A stretch of 64,000 nucleotides of DNA, taken from assembly GCA_034766995.1 (NCBI GenBank), contig CM068325.1, positions 9,226,768-9,290,767 on the forward strand, read 5' to 3'. The notes below the pieces were generated by a model. The model did not search any database, was not told the origin of the DNA, and saw only the letters and a list, made by a program, of their open reading frames with translations. Every line of letters begins with the position of its first letter. Position 1 is the first letter of the stretch. Below, piece by piece: positions 18,978 to 31,323 of the stretch. The translations under genes were made by a program, and so were the position numbers. The stretch comes from Acanthacorydalis orientalis (taxonomy: Eukaryota > Arthropoda > Insecta > Megaloptera > Corydalidae).

Positions 18978-20910
18978 CTAGCTGTAGCGTTGCGGTCCAT
19001 ACCAGAGTGAGCTACATGGATTCGTGCCAGCATTTTTTTTCTCATATTGAACGGAATTACAATGCGATCGCTTTTGAAGATGAGCCCGTCCTGGTTTGAG
19101 AGATCTTGTTTGTACTTGAAATAAACGCGGTAATCTTCTTATATATATATATATATATATATTCTGTATATATTTTGGCCATCCATTAATTATATAACTT
19201 GCCAATTTTTTCATCGTAGTATCCGCTTGGGTTTCTAGGATAATTGTACTTGTTGTTTCAGGATTAACTTGTAGAGGTTTTATCGTGATTTTTTCTATTA
19301 GGCGACTGACGAGGATTTCTCTTTGGAGTTTGAAAATGTCAACATTTTTCATTAAATTCTCTGACGCAGAGTCCGACAGGTCAATGGCTCTTGACAGAGC
19401 ATCCGCTACTACATTCTCTTTTCTTTCGACAAAAATCACGTGCAAGTGGTATCTTTGAAGAACCATGAGCATCAGCTGTAGCCGTTTTGGGGCCTTCAGT
19501 AGCGGCTTCTGGAAAATATTGATTAGCGGCTTACGATCTGTTTTTATAGTCGTTTGTTTACTTCCAGCTACGAGCTGATCGTAACGTACACATACAAATA
19601 CAATTGACAATAACCCCTTCTCAATTTGAGCATAATTGCGTTCCGTTTTCGTTAGTACTCTTGATGCACTGCCAATCATACAGCCCTGCTGAAAGAGAAC
19701 AACGCCAAGACCAGTGGAACTCGCGTCACATTTCATCGTTAACGGGAATTGGATCGAAGGATCGAAATACGGTTGTATTTCGATGTTCCCAACGAGTTCT
19801 TTGATGCGCTTGAAACATTCCTCTTCCTTTTCTGTCTCAATCCAGTCATTGTCGTCCCTCGTGAGTCTTCGCAGAACTTCGGTTTCTGTTGATAAATTCT
19901 TAATAAATCTAGGGAGGTGAGTCACCATCCCGAGGAATCGTAGTACTTCTTTCTTGTTATTTGGTCTTGACATGTTTCTAATGCCACTCGTTTTGGTTTC
20001 ATCCGCCATGAGACCATCGCTGGTCAATACGTGCCCAAAAAACTTGACCGATGTCGGCACAAATTGATTTTTTCTCTATTTAAATTACAGTTTTTTTTCG
20101 AGACGAATGAGAAGATTTTCGAGATTTATATGGTGATCTCGAACTGCTTCTTCGAGGGTGTCTCAGCATCCGTAGACCAAGATGTCGTCTATTAGAATTT
20201 CAATACCTTTTAAGCCGCTCACGACTTCTTGCATTTTTTGACTGAATATTTCTGGGCAGGCGATACGCCGAAGGGAAGACGAAGCCATCTATATCTTACG
20301 AAAGGTGTCCAAAACGTTGTCAGTTTACTACTATCTTCAGTCAGTTTTAGTTGCCAGAAACCTTTCTTAGCGTCCATGGTTGAAAAAACCTTTGCCTTGC
20401 CGATTTCTGGTAATATTTCGTCCAGCGTAGTGAATTGAAAACGTGGTCTTTTCAACGCTGCATTGAGTGGAACCGGATCGATACAAATTCGTGGCTGTTT
20501 ATTATTTTTTTTTTACTAAAAGAAGATTACTTATCCAGTCGGTGCCCATCTTTTCTTGTAAGATTATTCCTTCTTTTTCAAGCCTAGACAGTTCTTTTTT
20601 TAAATCATCTCGGATGCTTATTGGAATTCTTCTTGCAGGTTGCCTCACCGGTTTCACTGACGGATCAATTTCCAGTGTTATGTCGCCGGAGATGTGTCCA
20701 TAGCCTTTGAATACACCCGCATTCTATAATCTGCTGAGCTCCTTTTCTTCCTTCAGAGAGTGTTATGTTGTCATCATTATTTTCGATCTTAAAGCAGTAT
20801 TTTACCAGCCCCAAGGTGAGACACGCCTTTTTAGAGAGGAGTGCGTCATGGTTAACATTGACGACTTGAAACACTAGACAAAATTTCTTATTTTTGTGTA
20901 AACAGAGCAC
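18978..20910 (-). pseudogene. gypsy element 2 reverse transcriptase and RNase H
   Basis: Pieces from 20910 downward: a polymerase region (PRFQFTTLDEILPEIGKAKVFSTMDAKKGFWQLKL split by length, FRYRWLRLPFGVSPA) and a catalytic box reading LIDDILVYG near 20165-20200, outside the main frames. The 360-codon frame from 20060 carries TSVKFFGHVLTSDGL, the RNase H block CDASSTGLGVVLFQQG, YAQIEKGLLSIVF, and DRKPLINIF where a H is usual, then VVADALSRA. A TA microsatellite at 19141-19161 has expanded inside the coding sequence and adds an IYIYIYI stretch. Not functional. Confidence 0.88.
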
Positions 20911-20998
20911 GTCTACGTCACCAAGTGTATCAATCTACTTCCGCCAAAGCTTTTTAACCGATACGATGACTTTTTTATCTTCGGATTTGATCGTTTAA

Positions 20999-22221
20999 CT
21001 AGCTTGCAATATTCCTTAAATCCGATGATGTTTGCCTCAGATCATGTGTCAAGGTCCACGGAATTTTGGTCCAGTTCTCTCCAAATTTAAGTTTTAAGTG
21101 TACCGTTCCCCTTCTTCTTTCCGCTTGGAAGTTGGAGACGGCATAAATGTTCAAACAATCCTCTTCGTCATTTGTTTCTAATTCAGACTCCGTTGACGCC
21201 TCTTGAATTTTATTCATCGCTTTTTTCTTCGCTTTCTTCTCATGTTTCATGTTTGACGTCCGATTTTTTTTTTATAGACAACCGATCAGTGATTACGTCA
21301 TTGGCATGATGAACATTTTTTATCCCGGGCCGGACTGAGATGTTTTTTGAATTCGTGTAGAGTTCCACAAAATCGACATTGTTGTGAATCTACCTTTTTA
21401 TTTTGAATTTTATTGATCGTTTTCTCCTCTGAGTTGATTTCCTTGAACCTTTCTTCAGTTATCTCGTTAATTTTGCACGCACTTTTAAGCCTCTCTAATG
21501 TCAAATCGTCAGGGTTTTCACGCAGGAACTTCTTTTTTAAATGCACGTCGCGAATTCCGAATGCCAATCTGTCGCGTAGCATCGTATCTTCCGACACGTT
21601 TTTATTATATTTACAGACGTCTATAATTTTCTCGAGTCTTATATAATACGAGTCGAATGTTTCGCCTTCGATTTGGTTACATGTGTGAAACATATATCTG
21701 TCATAAAGAAGGTTCCTTTCCGATACGAGACATTTTTTTATGGCATTTAACACATTTGCCTTTGAGGTTTTATCTTCGTCTGTCAGGTGAAAACAAGCGT
21801 ATTACTTTTTCGCACGATCCCCGACTATCGATAAAAGGATGTTAATTTTTTTTACTTCCAGGTCATTTCCCCAAGTGTCGATACCAGTCGCTATGTAGTA
21901 AGTCTCTCAGTTTTGTTTGAATAACTTGAAGTTTTCATTTATATCCCCCGTGTCCACATCGAGAGGTTGGGGCCAGGGAATGGACTGACTGAGCTGCATG
22001 TCCCTATTTTCGTAATTTCGCGATGCTGAAGTAGACATTTCACACTGGAAATCAGCGCGTTGATTTTGTTCCTGAATTTGGCATTGTAGATTCGCGAGCG
22101 ATTCACTTATTTGGTGCAAGCACTCAGCATTGCTCCTTGCCTCTTTAGAATATTGATTCTGTATTTGTTGCAGTAGAATTGTTTGGGACGATAGAAATTC
22201 TATCAATTTAGAATCGGTCAT
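20999..22221 (-). pseudogene. gypsy element 2 gag and protease region
   Basis: The 22221-21907 frame is a short gag N-terminus (MTDSKLIEFLSSQ...; DVDTGDINENFKLFKQN). The 21753-21298 frame reads the capsid part (YMFHTCNQIEGETFDSYYIRL, DTMLRDRLAFGIRD) and a zinc-knuckle start CRFCGTLHEF. The 21250-20999 frame (LNIYAVSNFQAERRRG) lies where the protease should begin. Two frameshifts near 21906 and 21290 separate the pieces. Identification rests on order and on these common gypsy gag patterns. Confidence 0.75.
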
Positions 22222-22829
22222 GGCGGAGTTTTATCTGACAGTTACGGGCGTCCGAAACTTTTATCGAAAATCGAACTTACTAGTGGTGTTTTTTCTAGAG
22301 TCTCTGTATTTACAAGAGCACCACTTCTGACACCATGTTTCAAGATGGATTGTTTACAATAATCACTCCACTATTTGAATCTCAATTTTTGTCCTTTTCT
22401 TCCTTCAGAGAGTGTTACGACCCGTGATGAAACTCTTACTCTCCCTGTTTACAACTAGTGTTGCCATGATCACCCTTCTCTCCCTCTGTCTCTCTCTAGT
22501 ACGTATGATACCGTAACAAAATACTTAACAGTAATAATTTTTAAATAAACTATAGTAATGAATAAATGAACGCTAATAATAAATAAGTACTACTTATAAA
22601 TAAATACTCACAAAAAATAGAGAACACTTAATATCTAAACAGCATAGTTTGGAAAAGATTTTCAAAAGTCTAGGAATATCGAAATAGCTAAACACAACCT
22701 CAGAATTATTAATTTGAACCTGCAACAGCATAATACAGGAGTGGACGAACTGTGAAGATTAATTTAATTTTAATAACTTTCGTTTTTTATTTCTTATATC
22801 TACCAATTTTCGATTTCAAGAGAATATTC

Positions 22830-24830
22830 CATGTGCATCTGAGAAAACGGGGTGGATCAAACACTAAAAATTGCTCTACCTTCGAAACCAAAAATGGGAT
22901 CTTTTTTTTCAATTTTAAGGAATTTTATGCTTTCGCGTTATTGCATCCCATGTCGTAAACCGTGCACACAACCCAAAGTCCAATTGACTCCACTCGCCGA
23001 ATAACTTCCATGATCATTCGGGATAAATGATCTGAAGTTAAATTTCGACAAAAGTAATAGGCAATTTGCTGCTTCCAGCTACGTCTCACACCTTGCAACA
23101 TGAAAACCTTAACACTATTTACATATTCCTTCCCTATAAATTCGGTGACCATGTCAAAATGCCCAGTAATTCAATCAGCATGTTGGTCATACGACAACCC
23201 CTTATAAATTGATATTTCATCAAACATAAATGAACAGAAGTTGTCGTTGGCCTCTAAATTACTGACCATGCTTGTTAGGTATAACATGATGTAGTCGTTT
23301 GCACCTGGTTTCAAAAGGATCAATCTCAAAAGAGTCCTTAAAGTATTGATCGATGGTAAAGCAATTAATTTCCGTAATGAACGAATAACCTTTTGGGCTT
23401 CTTTTCCAGAAAGATAATCACAACAACTTTTCTTCTTCAGTCCACCGTCTGTCTGACTGTGCCACATCCCTGACACGAAGCTATAAAAAATATACATATG
23501 TTTATTAACTTATAAACGACAATGTAAACATTTAATAATTTGAAAAATTAATACCTGTGAGGCCAACAATATTCGGGCTGTAGCAGGAAGATCTTTGAAA
23601 ATTAAATTCAAGTGATTTGCACTGCTTCGTAACAATGTCTTTATATTTTTCTTATTTTTTACACAAACAAGTTTCAGAGTACAGATATATTTTTGTTTCC
23701 TTTTTAAAAGTTTCATAAATTTAGCTGTACTCGATGTGTTTGGCATTTCTTTCCTAATATCTCTAAGAGATATTACTGTGGATGTCTACAATATAAATAA
23801 AATTAATAGATTTTGAACGTCAGATATATAAATCATTCTAAAGAATAACAACTACTTACACGAGATTTTTTGAAGGAACAGCTACTAAAGGCGTTCGTTG
23901 TTCGCACTCGTTTCAATCGAGTTTGTATGGAGTGTGGCAATTTATGATGGCTCCTCCAAAGTTGCGATCTAAAATATACATATATTATAATTTATTATAT
24001 AACTTTGTACTGCTTTGAATAACTAACTTAACTTAACTTATACGATCAGTGTTTCCATTCAAAATAATAATAGAAACATTGCCGAGGGTGGGTCGATTTG
24101 TATAGTAATTATAATAGAATTTTTTATAATCTTACAAAACTGTTTATAGTATAAATAAGAATATTAAATTTGTGAATACGTATATTTATTGGCATATCGA
24201 TCACATCTGCAATGGTAGGAGCGATCGGTGTTTCCATCGTACTTGTTGATGGAAACACTGCAGACGGTGGCTAAAATTTAAGTAGCACTAATTATACAAA
24301 TGTTTATTGTTACCCAGAAACAAATTATGTGTTTTCGGATTATTGTATCTCACATAGTATGGTTTTGAAAAATTGTTATTTTTCAAAACCATATCTATTA
24401 AACCACTTTATTTATTTTTAATAATGTAAATTATGTTAACAAATAAAAAATATTTTATACCTGTCTTTCCAAGCACAGCGAGGGGACCGCTGATTTGATT
24501 AAGCGGTTTTGTTGGGAATTGGCGTAATCGCATTGTTTGAAATACTGCCGGCATAATTTCATTATCCGGGCATGCGGCATTAAGATATTCTTTACCAATT
24601 CCCAGTGCTTGGAGCCAAAGACGTGCTCCACAATACAAAGATTATTACACATAAATAATTATTAACAATGAAAGTTAATACAATTAAAATATATCTCACC
24701 TGCTTTCTGTTCTCAGGTAATAGAATAATTTATCACTCGGAACACGGCAGATGAAACAATTGCGAGTAGCAAAATTCATTTTTAAATATGTTCAATTTCA
24801 AGTATATCTATGTTCAAGTACAACCCAACA
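22830..24830 (-). pseudogene. P-element-like (THAP) transposase pseudogene
   Basis: Reading down the minus strand: near 24770 a start (CFICRVPSDKLFYYLR), then at 24650-24450 the rest of a THAP zinc finger (HVFGSKHWELVKN, LCRQYF where C..H is usual, then NRLIKSAVPSL, the AVPxL end of THAP domains). A coiled basic segment follows at 23746-23510, and 23497-22925 holds the P-transposase catalytic region: LPSINTLR, a FDEISIYKGLSYD block, RRSWKQQIAYYFC, VVCTVYDMGCNN. Splice-like AG and GT sites separate the parts, so the gene was multi-exon. At least one in-frame stop lies at about 23168. THAP9-type genes are the closest known relatives. Confidence 0.75.
24358..24393. repeat. perfect 16-bp-arm hairpin
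   Basis: TATGGTTTTGAAAAAT (24358-24373) and its exact reverse complement (24378-24393) flank a 4-base loop, inside presumed non-coding sequence of the P-like element. Confidence 0.7.
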
Positions 24831-25674
24831 AAATATATGAAATTTTTGAAAAGGGTTTTTCGGAGATGCACTTTTTCTTTGGCCAATAGGAGACGATTTT
24901 GTATGTTCATGTTCTCTGCCAATAGTAAAACAATATAAAAAATGACTTATACATCGAACAACTAACGCCATCCCAACGTGTCAGCATTACTTAAAAAAGG
25001 TCTTCAAGGTTGCCTATGTTACTTTGATCGGCCTGGTCCTTAGCGTCTGTAAACCCAAGCGGCGTAGCGTCATGTGCGCAGTAGCCTCCAAGCGCAGGTG
25101 AGTGCCCGTGTGGCTGCCGGCGCTAAGTGGCTTAGGCTCGGTAGCTTGATTTAGTAATCCTGAACACATACCTTATCAATAATGTTTGTCCCCACAATTC
25201 GGTCAAATGTACTATTAATATTACGGACGCATCGACAACTAAGGTCATTAGCACCCTAACATGAATACAAAAGTAAAACACACCTCCAATTGAACAACTC
25301 CTTACTTAAACATAAAAGTGCCATGTTCAATCGCCTGAACACAAATGTTGTGATAAAAGCTCATAAGATACCGAACTGTTGAACTTGTCGCTTTCTTACA
25401 AGTAACTATTCTTTTCTTAAAATTATCTGTTGAAGTAGTTTGATGCGTGTTGATAATGCGCAAGCGTACCGGCGAGCGTAACATAAAAGTGCGCAAGCGA
25501 GAGGGAACCACACCACCAACAACGCTACACCACACAGACACATTACAATTGTCAATAATTTGTATATATGACTGTTGTCAATAAATTTATATTTGATTTG
25601 ATTTGGTGAGTGTGACTCGCCGTACGCAGGCATCCCGAGAACGACTTAGCGCGGCGTCACTTTTATACATATTA
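24831..25674. other. non-coding spacer between P-like copies
   Basis: No recognisable gene. TGGTCCTTAGCG at 25031 is complementary to CGCTAAGGAC at 17190, which may mark the two ends of the P-like element interrupted by gypsy 2. Short frames at 25302-25633 have no domain. Confidence 0.35.
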
Positions 25675-26110
25675 GCCATAGATAAAAGACTCTCTAGATG
25701 ACAAGGTACGGATTAAAAATCTATGGCATGAAAACGATGAACGGGGGGGGAGGGTGGATTGTTAACTCATTCTGACACTGCCAGGTGGCACTGCCTGCAT
25801 GTTATTTGTGCGGGAGATTTGAATACTTGAAATTTGAATATTTTAATGGGAATGTATACCAGCATACATTCCCATTCAAAAATGTTTAATTTTAATACAA
25901 TTTTATAATAATTATAGAGTAATCAATTCCATAGAAAATACGAAATTCATTACTTTAAAATTATTATAGAATTGTATTAAAATCAAACATTTTTGAATTT
26001 ATGTGTATATATTATAAATTTAAATTATCTTGCATACTATTGTATGATAGTATTTACAATTAACGAAAAAGACAATTATCTATGTAACTTATTTATTTTT
26101 AAAAAATATT
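25675..26110. repeat. dispersed non-coding repeat, copy 2
   Basis: Same blocks as 17203-17634 and 34258-34720. This copy has a short palindrome (AATGGGAATGTA and its complement near 25845-25875). It leads directly into the P-like transposase fragment at 26170. Confidence 0.7.
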
Positions 26111-26169
26111 TAACACTAACAATAAATAACTAAACACTAGTAAGTTCGAAAAAAGAATATTGAACACAA

Positions 26170-26565
26170 GACTAAAAATTGATCTACCATCGAAACCAAA
26201 GGTAGGGGTCTTTTTCGATTTAAGGAATTTAACGCTTGTAAGTTATTCCGTCCCATGTCACACCCCGTGCACATAACTCGAAGTCCAATTGACTCTATTC
26301 ACCGAACAACTTCAACGATCATTCGTGACAAATGATCTGAAGTTAAATTTCGACAAAAGTAGTAGGCAATTGACTGCTTCCAGCTACGTCTCACATCTTG
26401 CAATATAAAAACCATAACGCTATTTGCATATTCCTTCCCTATGAATCCGGTGTTCATGTCAACATGCCCAGTAATTCTATCAGCTCGTAGGTCATACGAC
26501 AACCCCTCGAGAATTGACATTTCATCGAACATTAACAAACTTTATCCTCTAAATCACTGATCATG
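26170..26565 (-). pseudogene. P-like transposase fragment, second copy
   Basis: Parallel to 22925-23210: FDEMSILEGLSYD, GFIGKEYANSVMVFILQDVRRSWKQ, AYYFCRNLTSDHLSRMI. At the codon where the first copy has a stop, this one reads arginine (RADRITGH). It is cut at about 26565, where a long-inverted-repeat element begins, so only the middle of the catalytic region remains. Confidence 0.8.
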
Positions 26566-26573
26566 CGTCCTGA

Positions 26574-27735
26574 ACATATAGTCCACAGTACGTAACCACT
26601 TACTTTTATTGTTTACCACATATTTAAAACTTCGTGAGTGGCTTCATTTTGACGAATCTACCACACTTTTACTCTGCGGAAATTGTCGGTAACGCTGCGT
26701 TTTCGAATTGCAAAAAATAACAGAAATTATAGAATAAATGAAACACATAATGAAATTTTAGAAAGACTCTTATGCTCAGAAAATTTCTTGATTATAAGAA
26801 TAATTTTTATTAAGGGGACCCGGTGGTCTAGCGGCCTAAAATTTAAGCTATTTTAAAAAAAATTTTTCTATATGAGGGTAATGAATAATGCTTTCAACTT
26901 TTTTTACACTTATTTTATTACTAATAACCTACACAAAAATGAAAATAAAGACAAAAAAAAATTTTTTTTTAAATTAGAAAAATGATGCTGAAGTCTCCCT
27001 CTCTAAAAAAATGGAATTGCGTGGTGAATGATGATTTATCTCTCCCTCTGATCTGAAATAAAACAATTGACGAATTTTTAATTAGTATAAGTATAGCTAT
27101 CGCAGGAAGGCGAATAAAAAAAAAATTTGACAAAATGGCGCGTAGTCAAAAGTACAAGTTTGAAAACGACCAGTATTTTTGAATGTTTTGTTAATAAAAA
27201 AAAAATAAATATTTTACGGAAACTATTAGTTTTACATTCCAGCGAGAGCTAGAACTATTCAGAATAACATATTAAAATTTCAGACAAATCGGTCAAGTAG
27301 TTTTTTTTTCTGGCCCCCGCAAGACGAAAAAAGTAGTTTCGAGATAAACGCGTTTAAAGTTTCAAGCAAGTATATATTCTTCTACCTACCTGACCTTCTA
27401 ATGGGCTGTAGATCCTGAAATACTCTGAATTTCGTCATCAAATTTTAACAGTATATTTTTAAGATACTATACTTTCGAAAAAAAAATCGATTTTTCGAAA
27501 ATTCTAGACCATCGGGTCCCCTTAATCGAAAATTATCGTTTCAAAGATATTTATTTATTCTATAATTTCTGTTGTTTTGCAAATTCTGTTACCTTTTGCA
27601 ATTCGAAAACGCAGCGTCACCGAGAATTTTCGCAGAGGAAAAGTGTGGTAGACTCGTCAAAATGAAGCCACTCACGGAGTTTCAAATATGCGATGAACAA
27701 TAAAAGTAAGGGGTTACGTACTGTAGACTATATGT
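26574..27735. mobile_element. long-terminal-inverted-repeat (fold-back-like) element
   Basis: About 190 bp at each end (26574-26765 and 27545-27735) are inverted copies of each other. The outer tips read ACATATAGTC and GACTATATGT, and the arms share GTACGTAACC, TGAGTGGCTTC and CGAAAACGCAGCGT. No coding region and no clear target duplication. Its centre is occupied by the separate TTAA element at 26814-27521. It could belong to the P-like family it sits beside, or be an unrelated MITE. Confidence 0.75.
26814..27521. mobile_element. TTAA-target MITE, 708 bp
   Basis: The ends GGGGACCCGGTGGTCTAG and CTAGACCATCGGGTCCCC are inverted repeats, flanked exactly by TTAA at 26810-26813 and 27522-27525. 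That target is the hallmark of the piggyBac superfamily. There is no transposase, so it is non-autonomous. The ends differ from the GGGTACCC-bearing piggyBac copies in this window, so it belongs to another subfamily. It is nested in the fold-back element. Confidence 0.85.
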
Positions 27736-28061
27736 TGTTAGGGTTGCTAGCTATGATTATCTTGATAAGATAAAAATAAGATACACTGTCGTGCCGATGT
27801 CTGGCATCAGCGTGATATTCACTCGATCTGTTCTCGGTTATGTAGATGCTAAATATTTAATAAATTGTTTTCATGCTAATGAATTTGTTCAGTTAATTTA
27901 TATGCCTGCAATTCAAAAACATTTCTCATCGACCAGTACGATGGAAACACCGATTGCTCCTACCGTTGCAGATGTGATCGATCTACCAGTGAATATAAAT
28001 ATTCACAAGTGTAATATTATTATTTATATTGTAATTTATTTTGTAAAATTGTGTTATATTT
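27736..28061. other. relic of P-like element sequence in inverted orientation
   Basis: A block near 27940-28000 (GATGGAAACACCGATTGCTCCTA and GCAGATGTGATCGAT, each under 24 bases) is the reverse complement of sequence at about 24195-24250 in the P-like element. The plus-strand frame 27791-28075 runs through it but shows no independent domain. Confidence 0.5.
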
Positions 28062-28195
28062 TGGGTATTTTATAACATAAATGCTGCAGGTTTGAAATAA
28101 AACACAACAAATATTTGTTTACTATTATTGTTTAATTGTTGTTACTATGATGAATATAACCACACGGGTTCTGTTACTTCACTGACTTATGAGAG
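28062..28195. repeat. LTR fragment related to the solo LTR at 39502-40214
   Basis: From TTTATAACATAAATG to CACGGGTTCTGTTACTT the two sites match for over 100 bp. Here the variable middle (39647-39950) is missing, and CTGACTTATGAGA follows directly. The LINE at 28196 then begins. Confidence 0.7.
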
Positions 28196-28570
28196 AGAGA
28201 GAGAGAATTAATTTATTGTTAAGAATATAATACAATAGTACAAATTTTTAACTAAAGTATGCTAATTACAAAGTTGCGGTACCTCGCCTTGGCGTTGAAC
28301 TCGCTTATGACCTGATAACAATGATTATAATAATGGAGTACTGTGTGTGTTTTGATTGTGAGATGTGCCCGGAGGAATTTTCAAACCGGGCTTGAACGGT
28401 ACTTACAACTAACCTAACTAACTTAAAACTAACTTAACTAAATTAACTGACTTAACTAGTCGGCTATTTTTCATAAGGGTTTAATGTTTTTTAGTGTTCT
28501 TTCACTGTTTTGGGATGCACGCACTTTAGCACAGGTGAGCACACACTGCTCAACACAACACGAAACAACA

Positions 28571-30327
28571 CTAAACTGAAAGTCTTAGTTTTTTGAATTG
28601 TCTGATTTTCAGCGTGTTGAGTTCTTCTGGAAGCAACTTCCTCTTAGAAGCCTTGCTAAGAGACTTTGTTGGTGCATCCCAATTCCTGACCAGTGGGTTA
28701 TGGTGGTTCGTTGTGGATTGGTGGTAGTTGTCGATGATTGATTTGGCATGAGCTTTGAAGAAAGGCGTGTCGCAGTAGTCATGCAACTCCTGTATGGGAG
28801 TTGTCCTGGGGAGTCGTGAGATGAGGCGTAGGGTCTTATTCTGGAATATCTGAAGCCTCTCCCAGTCGGGTTCGCTGACTGTGGACCATACTGGGACTGC
28901 ATACATCAAAATGGATTTGATGCACGAGTTGTAGATCGAGATTCTTGTGTTTAGCGGGATGGAGTTGCTACGCAGTATGTGAAGTAGCATGCATCTTGCA
29001 GCGTTAGCCTTTGTGATGCGCTGGGTGACTGTAGTTCTGTAGTTTAGTCGAGCGTCCAGCTGTACTCCGAGATATGTGAGGGAGGTCTTTAATGTTATGC
29101 TGACTCCATTGAAATTTAAGCGACATCTTTCGTAGAGCCCATTCTTTAAGATAATGGCCTCTGTTTTGGTGTTATTGATTTTGATTCGGTTCGAGTTCAT
29201 GTATTTAGTGACCGTGCCAAGAGCAGTCTGAAGACGAGAGACTGCCTTGTATATGTTGCTGTGGCACTCAGAAGTGTACAGAGCTGTGTCGTCGACGTAC
29301 AAAGCTAGGTTGACGCCCGCCGGAAGAGTCGGGAGGTCGTGAAGATAGGCGATAAATAGAAGTGGCCCCAGGACACTGCCTTGGGGCACTCCTGCCGGGA
29401 TGGGTCTAAGGGTGGAATTTTTTTGATCAACCTGGACAAAGAAGTGGCGATCTGCAAGGTAAGACTGTATAATCTTTATTAGATGAGTTGGTGTATTAAC
29501 TCCGAGAAGCTTGACTATCAGGTTGTTATGCCAGACAGAGTCAAAAGCTTTCTCTATGTCCAGAGTTACAAGTACGGTAGCCATTTTCTTCTTCATTTTG
29601 GATAAGACTTTACCTGTGATTCTATCCAGTTGGTGGACTGTGGATAGTCTACTTCGGAAACCGAATTGCTCCGGAGGGATGACATTTAAGGAATATATAT
29701 GTGCCCGCAGGCCCCTGTGCAGAATGCGTTCGAGGATTTTACTAAGTGCGGCAAGTAAGCTAATGGGACGTTGCGTGGATTTATTTTCGGTTTCCCAGGT
29801 TTTGGAAGTGCGATGACCTTGGCAGTCTTCCAACACGAGGGGAAGTGATTGAGTTTGAGCACAGCGTTGAAGATCAGTGTCAGTTGCGCAATCGCCTTTC
29901 TCGGAAGTGATTTTAGTAGCCGGTTACTGATTTTATCTTGTCCTGGAGCTTTTCTATTTTTCAGGTGTCGGATTATTCGGGCAACTTCGGAACGACGAAC
30001 CGGGGTGATATTGTCGTTGAAAGGCGGTTGAATACTGAGGTTTTCAGCTATGTTGTGTGCTTGGATGGAAAAGGAAGGATCTGAGAGGTTGCATGAGATC
30101 TCGTGCGCCTCACCGAAAGCATCGGCCAAAGCATTGGCTCGTTCTGAAGCTGATGTTGCCAGTCCGCTGTTAGTTTGAAGGGCTGCGGGAGGATCGCGTG
30201 CAGACTTCAGCTGCCTCACGAGATCCCAGGGTACGTTCTTACCTGCTTGGTCCAGAGCGGCATTTACTCGTTCATTCCAGAGTTGTCCACGGTGTTCTGC
30301 TACTCGCTTTCTGATGGTGTCGGACAA
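28571..30327 (-). pseudogene. Jockey LINE reverse transcriptase
   Basis: Two frames overlap. The 30327-29686 frame reads the region before and at the start of RT (RHLKNRKAPGQDKISNRLLK, AQLTLIFNAVLKLNHFP, CWKTAKVIALPKPGK, each short). The 421-codon frame from 29836 continues with RPISLLAALSKILERI, FGFRSRLSTVHQLDR, DIEKAFDSVWHNNL, GVPQGSVLGPLLF and the catalytic ALYVDDTALYTS. The order and YVDD box match non-LTR RTs of the Jockey group. A frameshift near 29760 breaks the gene. Confidence 0.9.
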
Positions 30328-30455
30328 GCTGTTTTTGAGCAGGCAAAAGTATTGATTTCCTGTACGCTGCCAGATCCTTCTGGCTCGATTGCGTTCCTTA
30401 ATGATTATTTTTCTTTCCGGAGATGGTGAGTAACCGGCGAAAGGTGTGATTTTCT

Positions 30456-31222
30456 TTACAGGTATGTGGAGCTTGGCAGCTTCAAGAATCGTACCCTCGA
30501 ATTCGCCAATGCTGGTTTCAATTTCAGCAGATGTTTCAGGTTCGACAAGCTGGATGGCCTCAGTGATATGAGATTTGAGAGTGAGAGTGATATGAGATTT
30601 TTGAAACCATGCCAGTTTGCCTTTCCGTAGTCTGGCATTTTGCGAGGTGACGTTCTTTTTGGGGAGGTATTGCCTATAACGGCTAAAGGTGGCACGTGAT
30701 CTGATGGCGGACCACCGTCAATGGTGCGCACGAGAAATCTGTCAACCGGGTGGTTTTTAACTAGGAAGAGGTCAATGGTAGAAGGGGTGTCTATTCCATT
30801 GTCTGAGTAATGTGTAGGAGAGGAAGGATGTTTCAGAATCAGTCGATTTTCAGAGTCTATTATGAAACTGTGCAGCGTGCGGCCGTTTTCGTTAATGTTA
30901 GGGCAATTCCACATAGTATGACGTGAGTTGAAGTCGCCTACTATGAAAGCCGGTGACGGAGGCTAGTCAGTACTTCGAGGGTGCTAACAAATAGCCTGCT
31001 AATGTATATGCCGATGATTTGTAGCTTTTTGCGCCCGTCCAGTTGGATGACGACGTTCTCAGTATTGACATCCAAATCGGGTAATCTTGCGTGCTGGAGA
31101 TCTTTTTTGACAAGGATAGCAAGTCCGCCTCCAGTGCTAGCCTTGTCGTGACGATGAACGTAATAGTTTGGGATGGAGAACTTGCGGGATGGGTGGAGAC
31201 GGGTGTCTACAATGACAGCCAC
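30456..31222 (-). pseudogene. Jockey LINE endonuclease domain
   Basis: Frame 31222-30941 holds the early AP-endonuclease part (ETRL-like DTRLHPSRKF, HRHDKASTGGGLAILVKK, IIGIYIS). Frame 30914-30456 continues with the GDFN-like region in part (FNSRHTMWNCPNINENGR around the frame switch), THYSDNGIDTPSTIDLFLV and the SDH motif (GPPSDHVPPLAV). A frameshift near 30930 separates them. The enzyme would nick the target to prime reverse transcription. Confidence 0.85.
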
Positions 31223-31323
31223 GTCAACTTTGTGTAAGACAAGAAGATGAGAGAGTTCGGGCTTTTTGCGTACTAGTCCGCCCTGGATATTGAAATTTAA
31301 AATTCTTATTGAGGGGGTGAAAT

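Larger units (their letters stand above)
17635..22518 (-). mobile_element. Ty3/gypsy element 2, full length but decayed
   Basis: The two LTRs, 17635-17819 and 22336-22518 (about 185 bp), are flanked by an exact 5-bp target duplication AAATA (17630-17634 and 22519-22523). On the minus strand the LTR starts TGTTACGGTATC. The sequence after the 5' LTR, TGGTGTCAGAAGTGG, has the form of a tRNA primer-binding site. Order is gag, protease, reverse transcriptase, RNase H, integrase, as in Ty3/gypsy. Many stops and frameshifts interrupt the genes. The left LTR has lost its consensus TG by one base change. It landed inside the dispersed P-like repeat. Confidence 0.9.
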
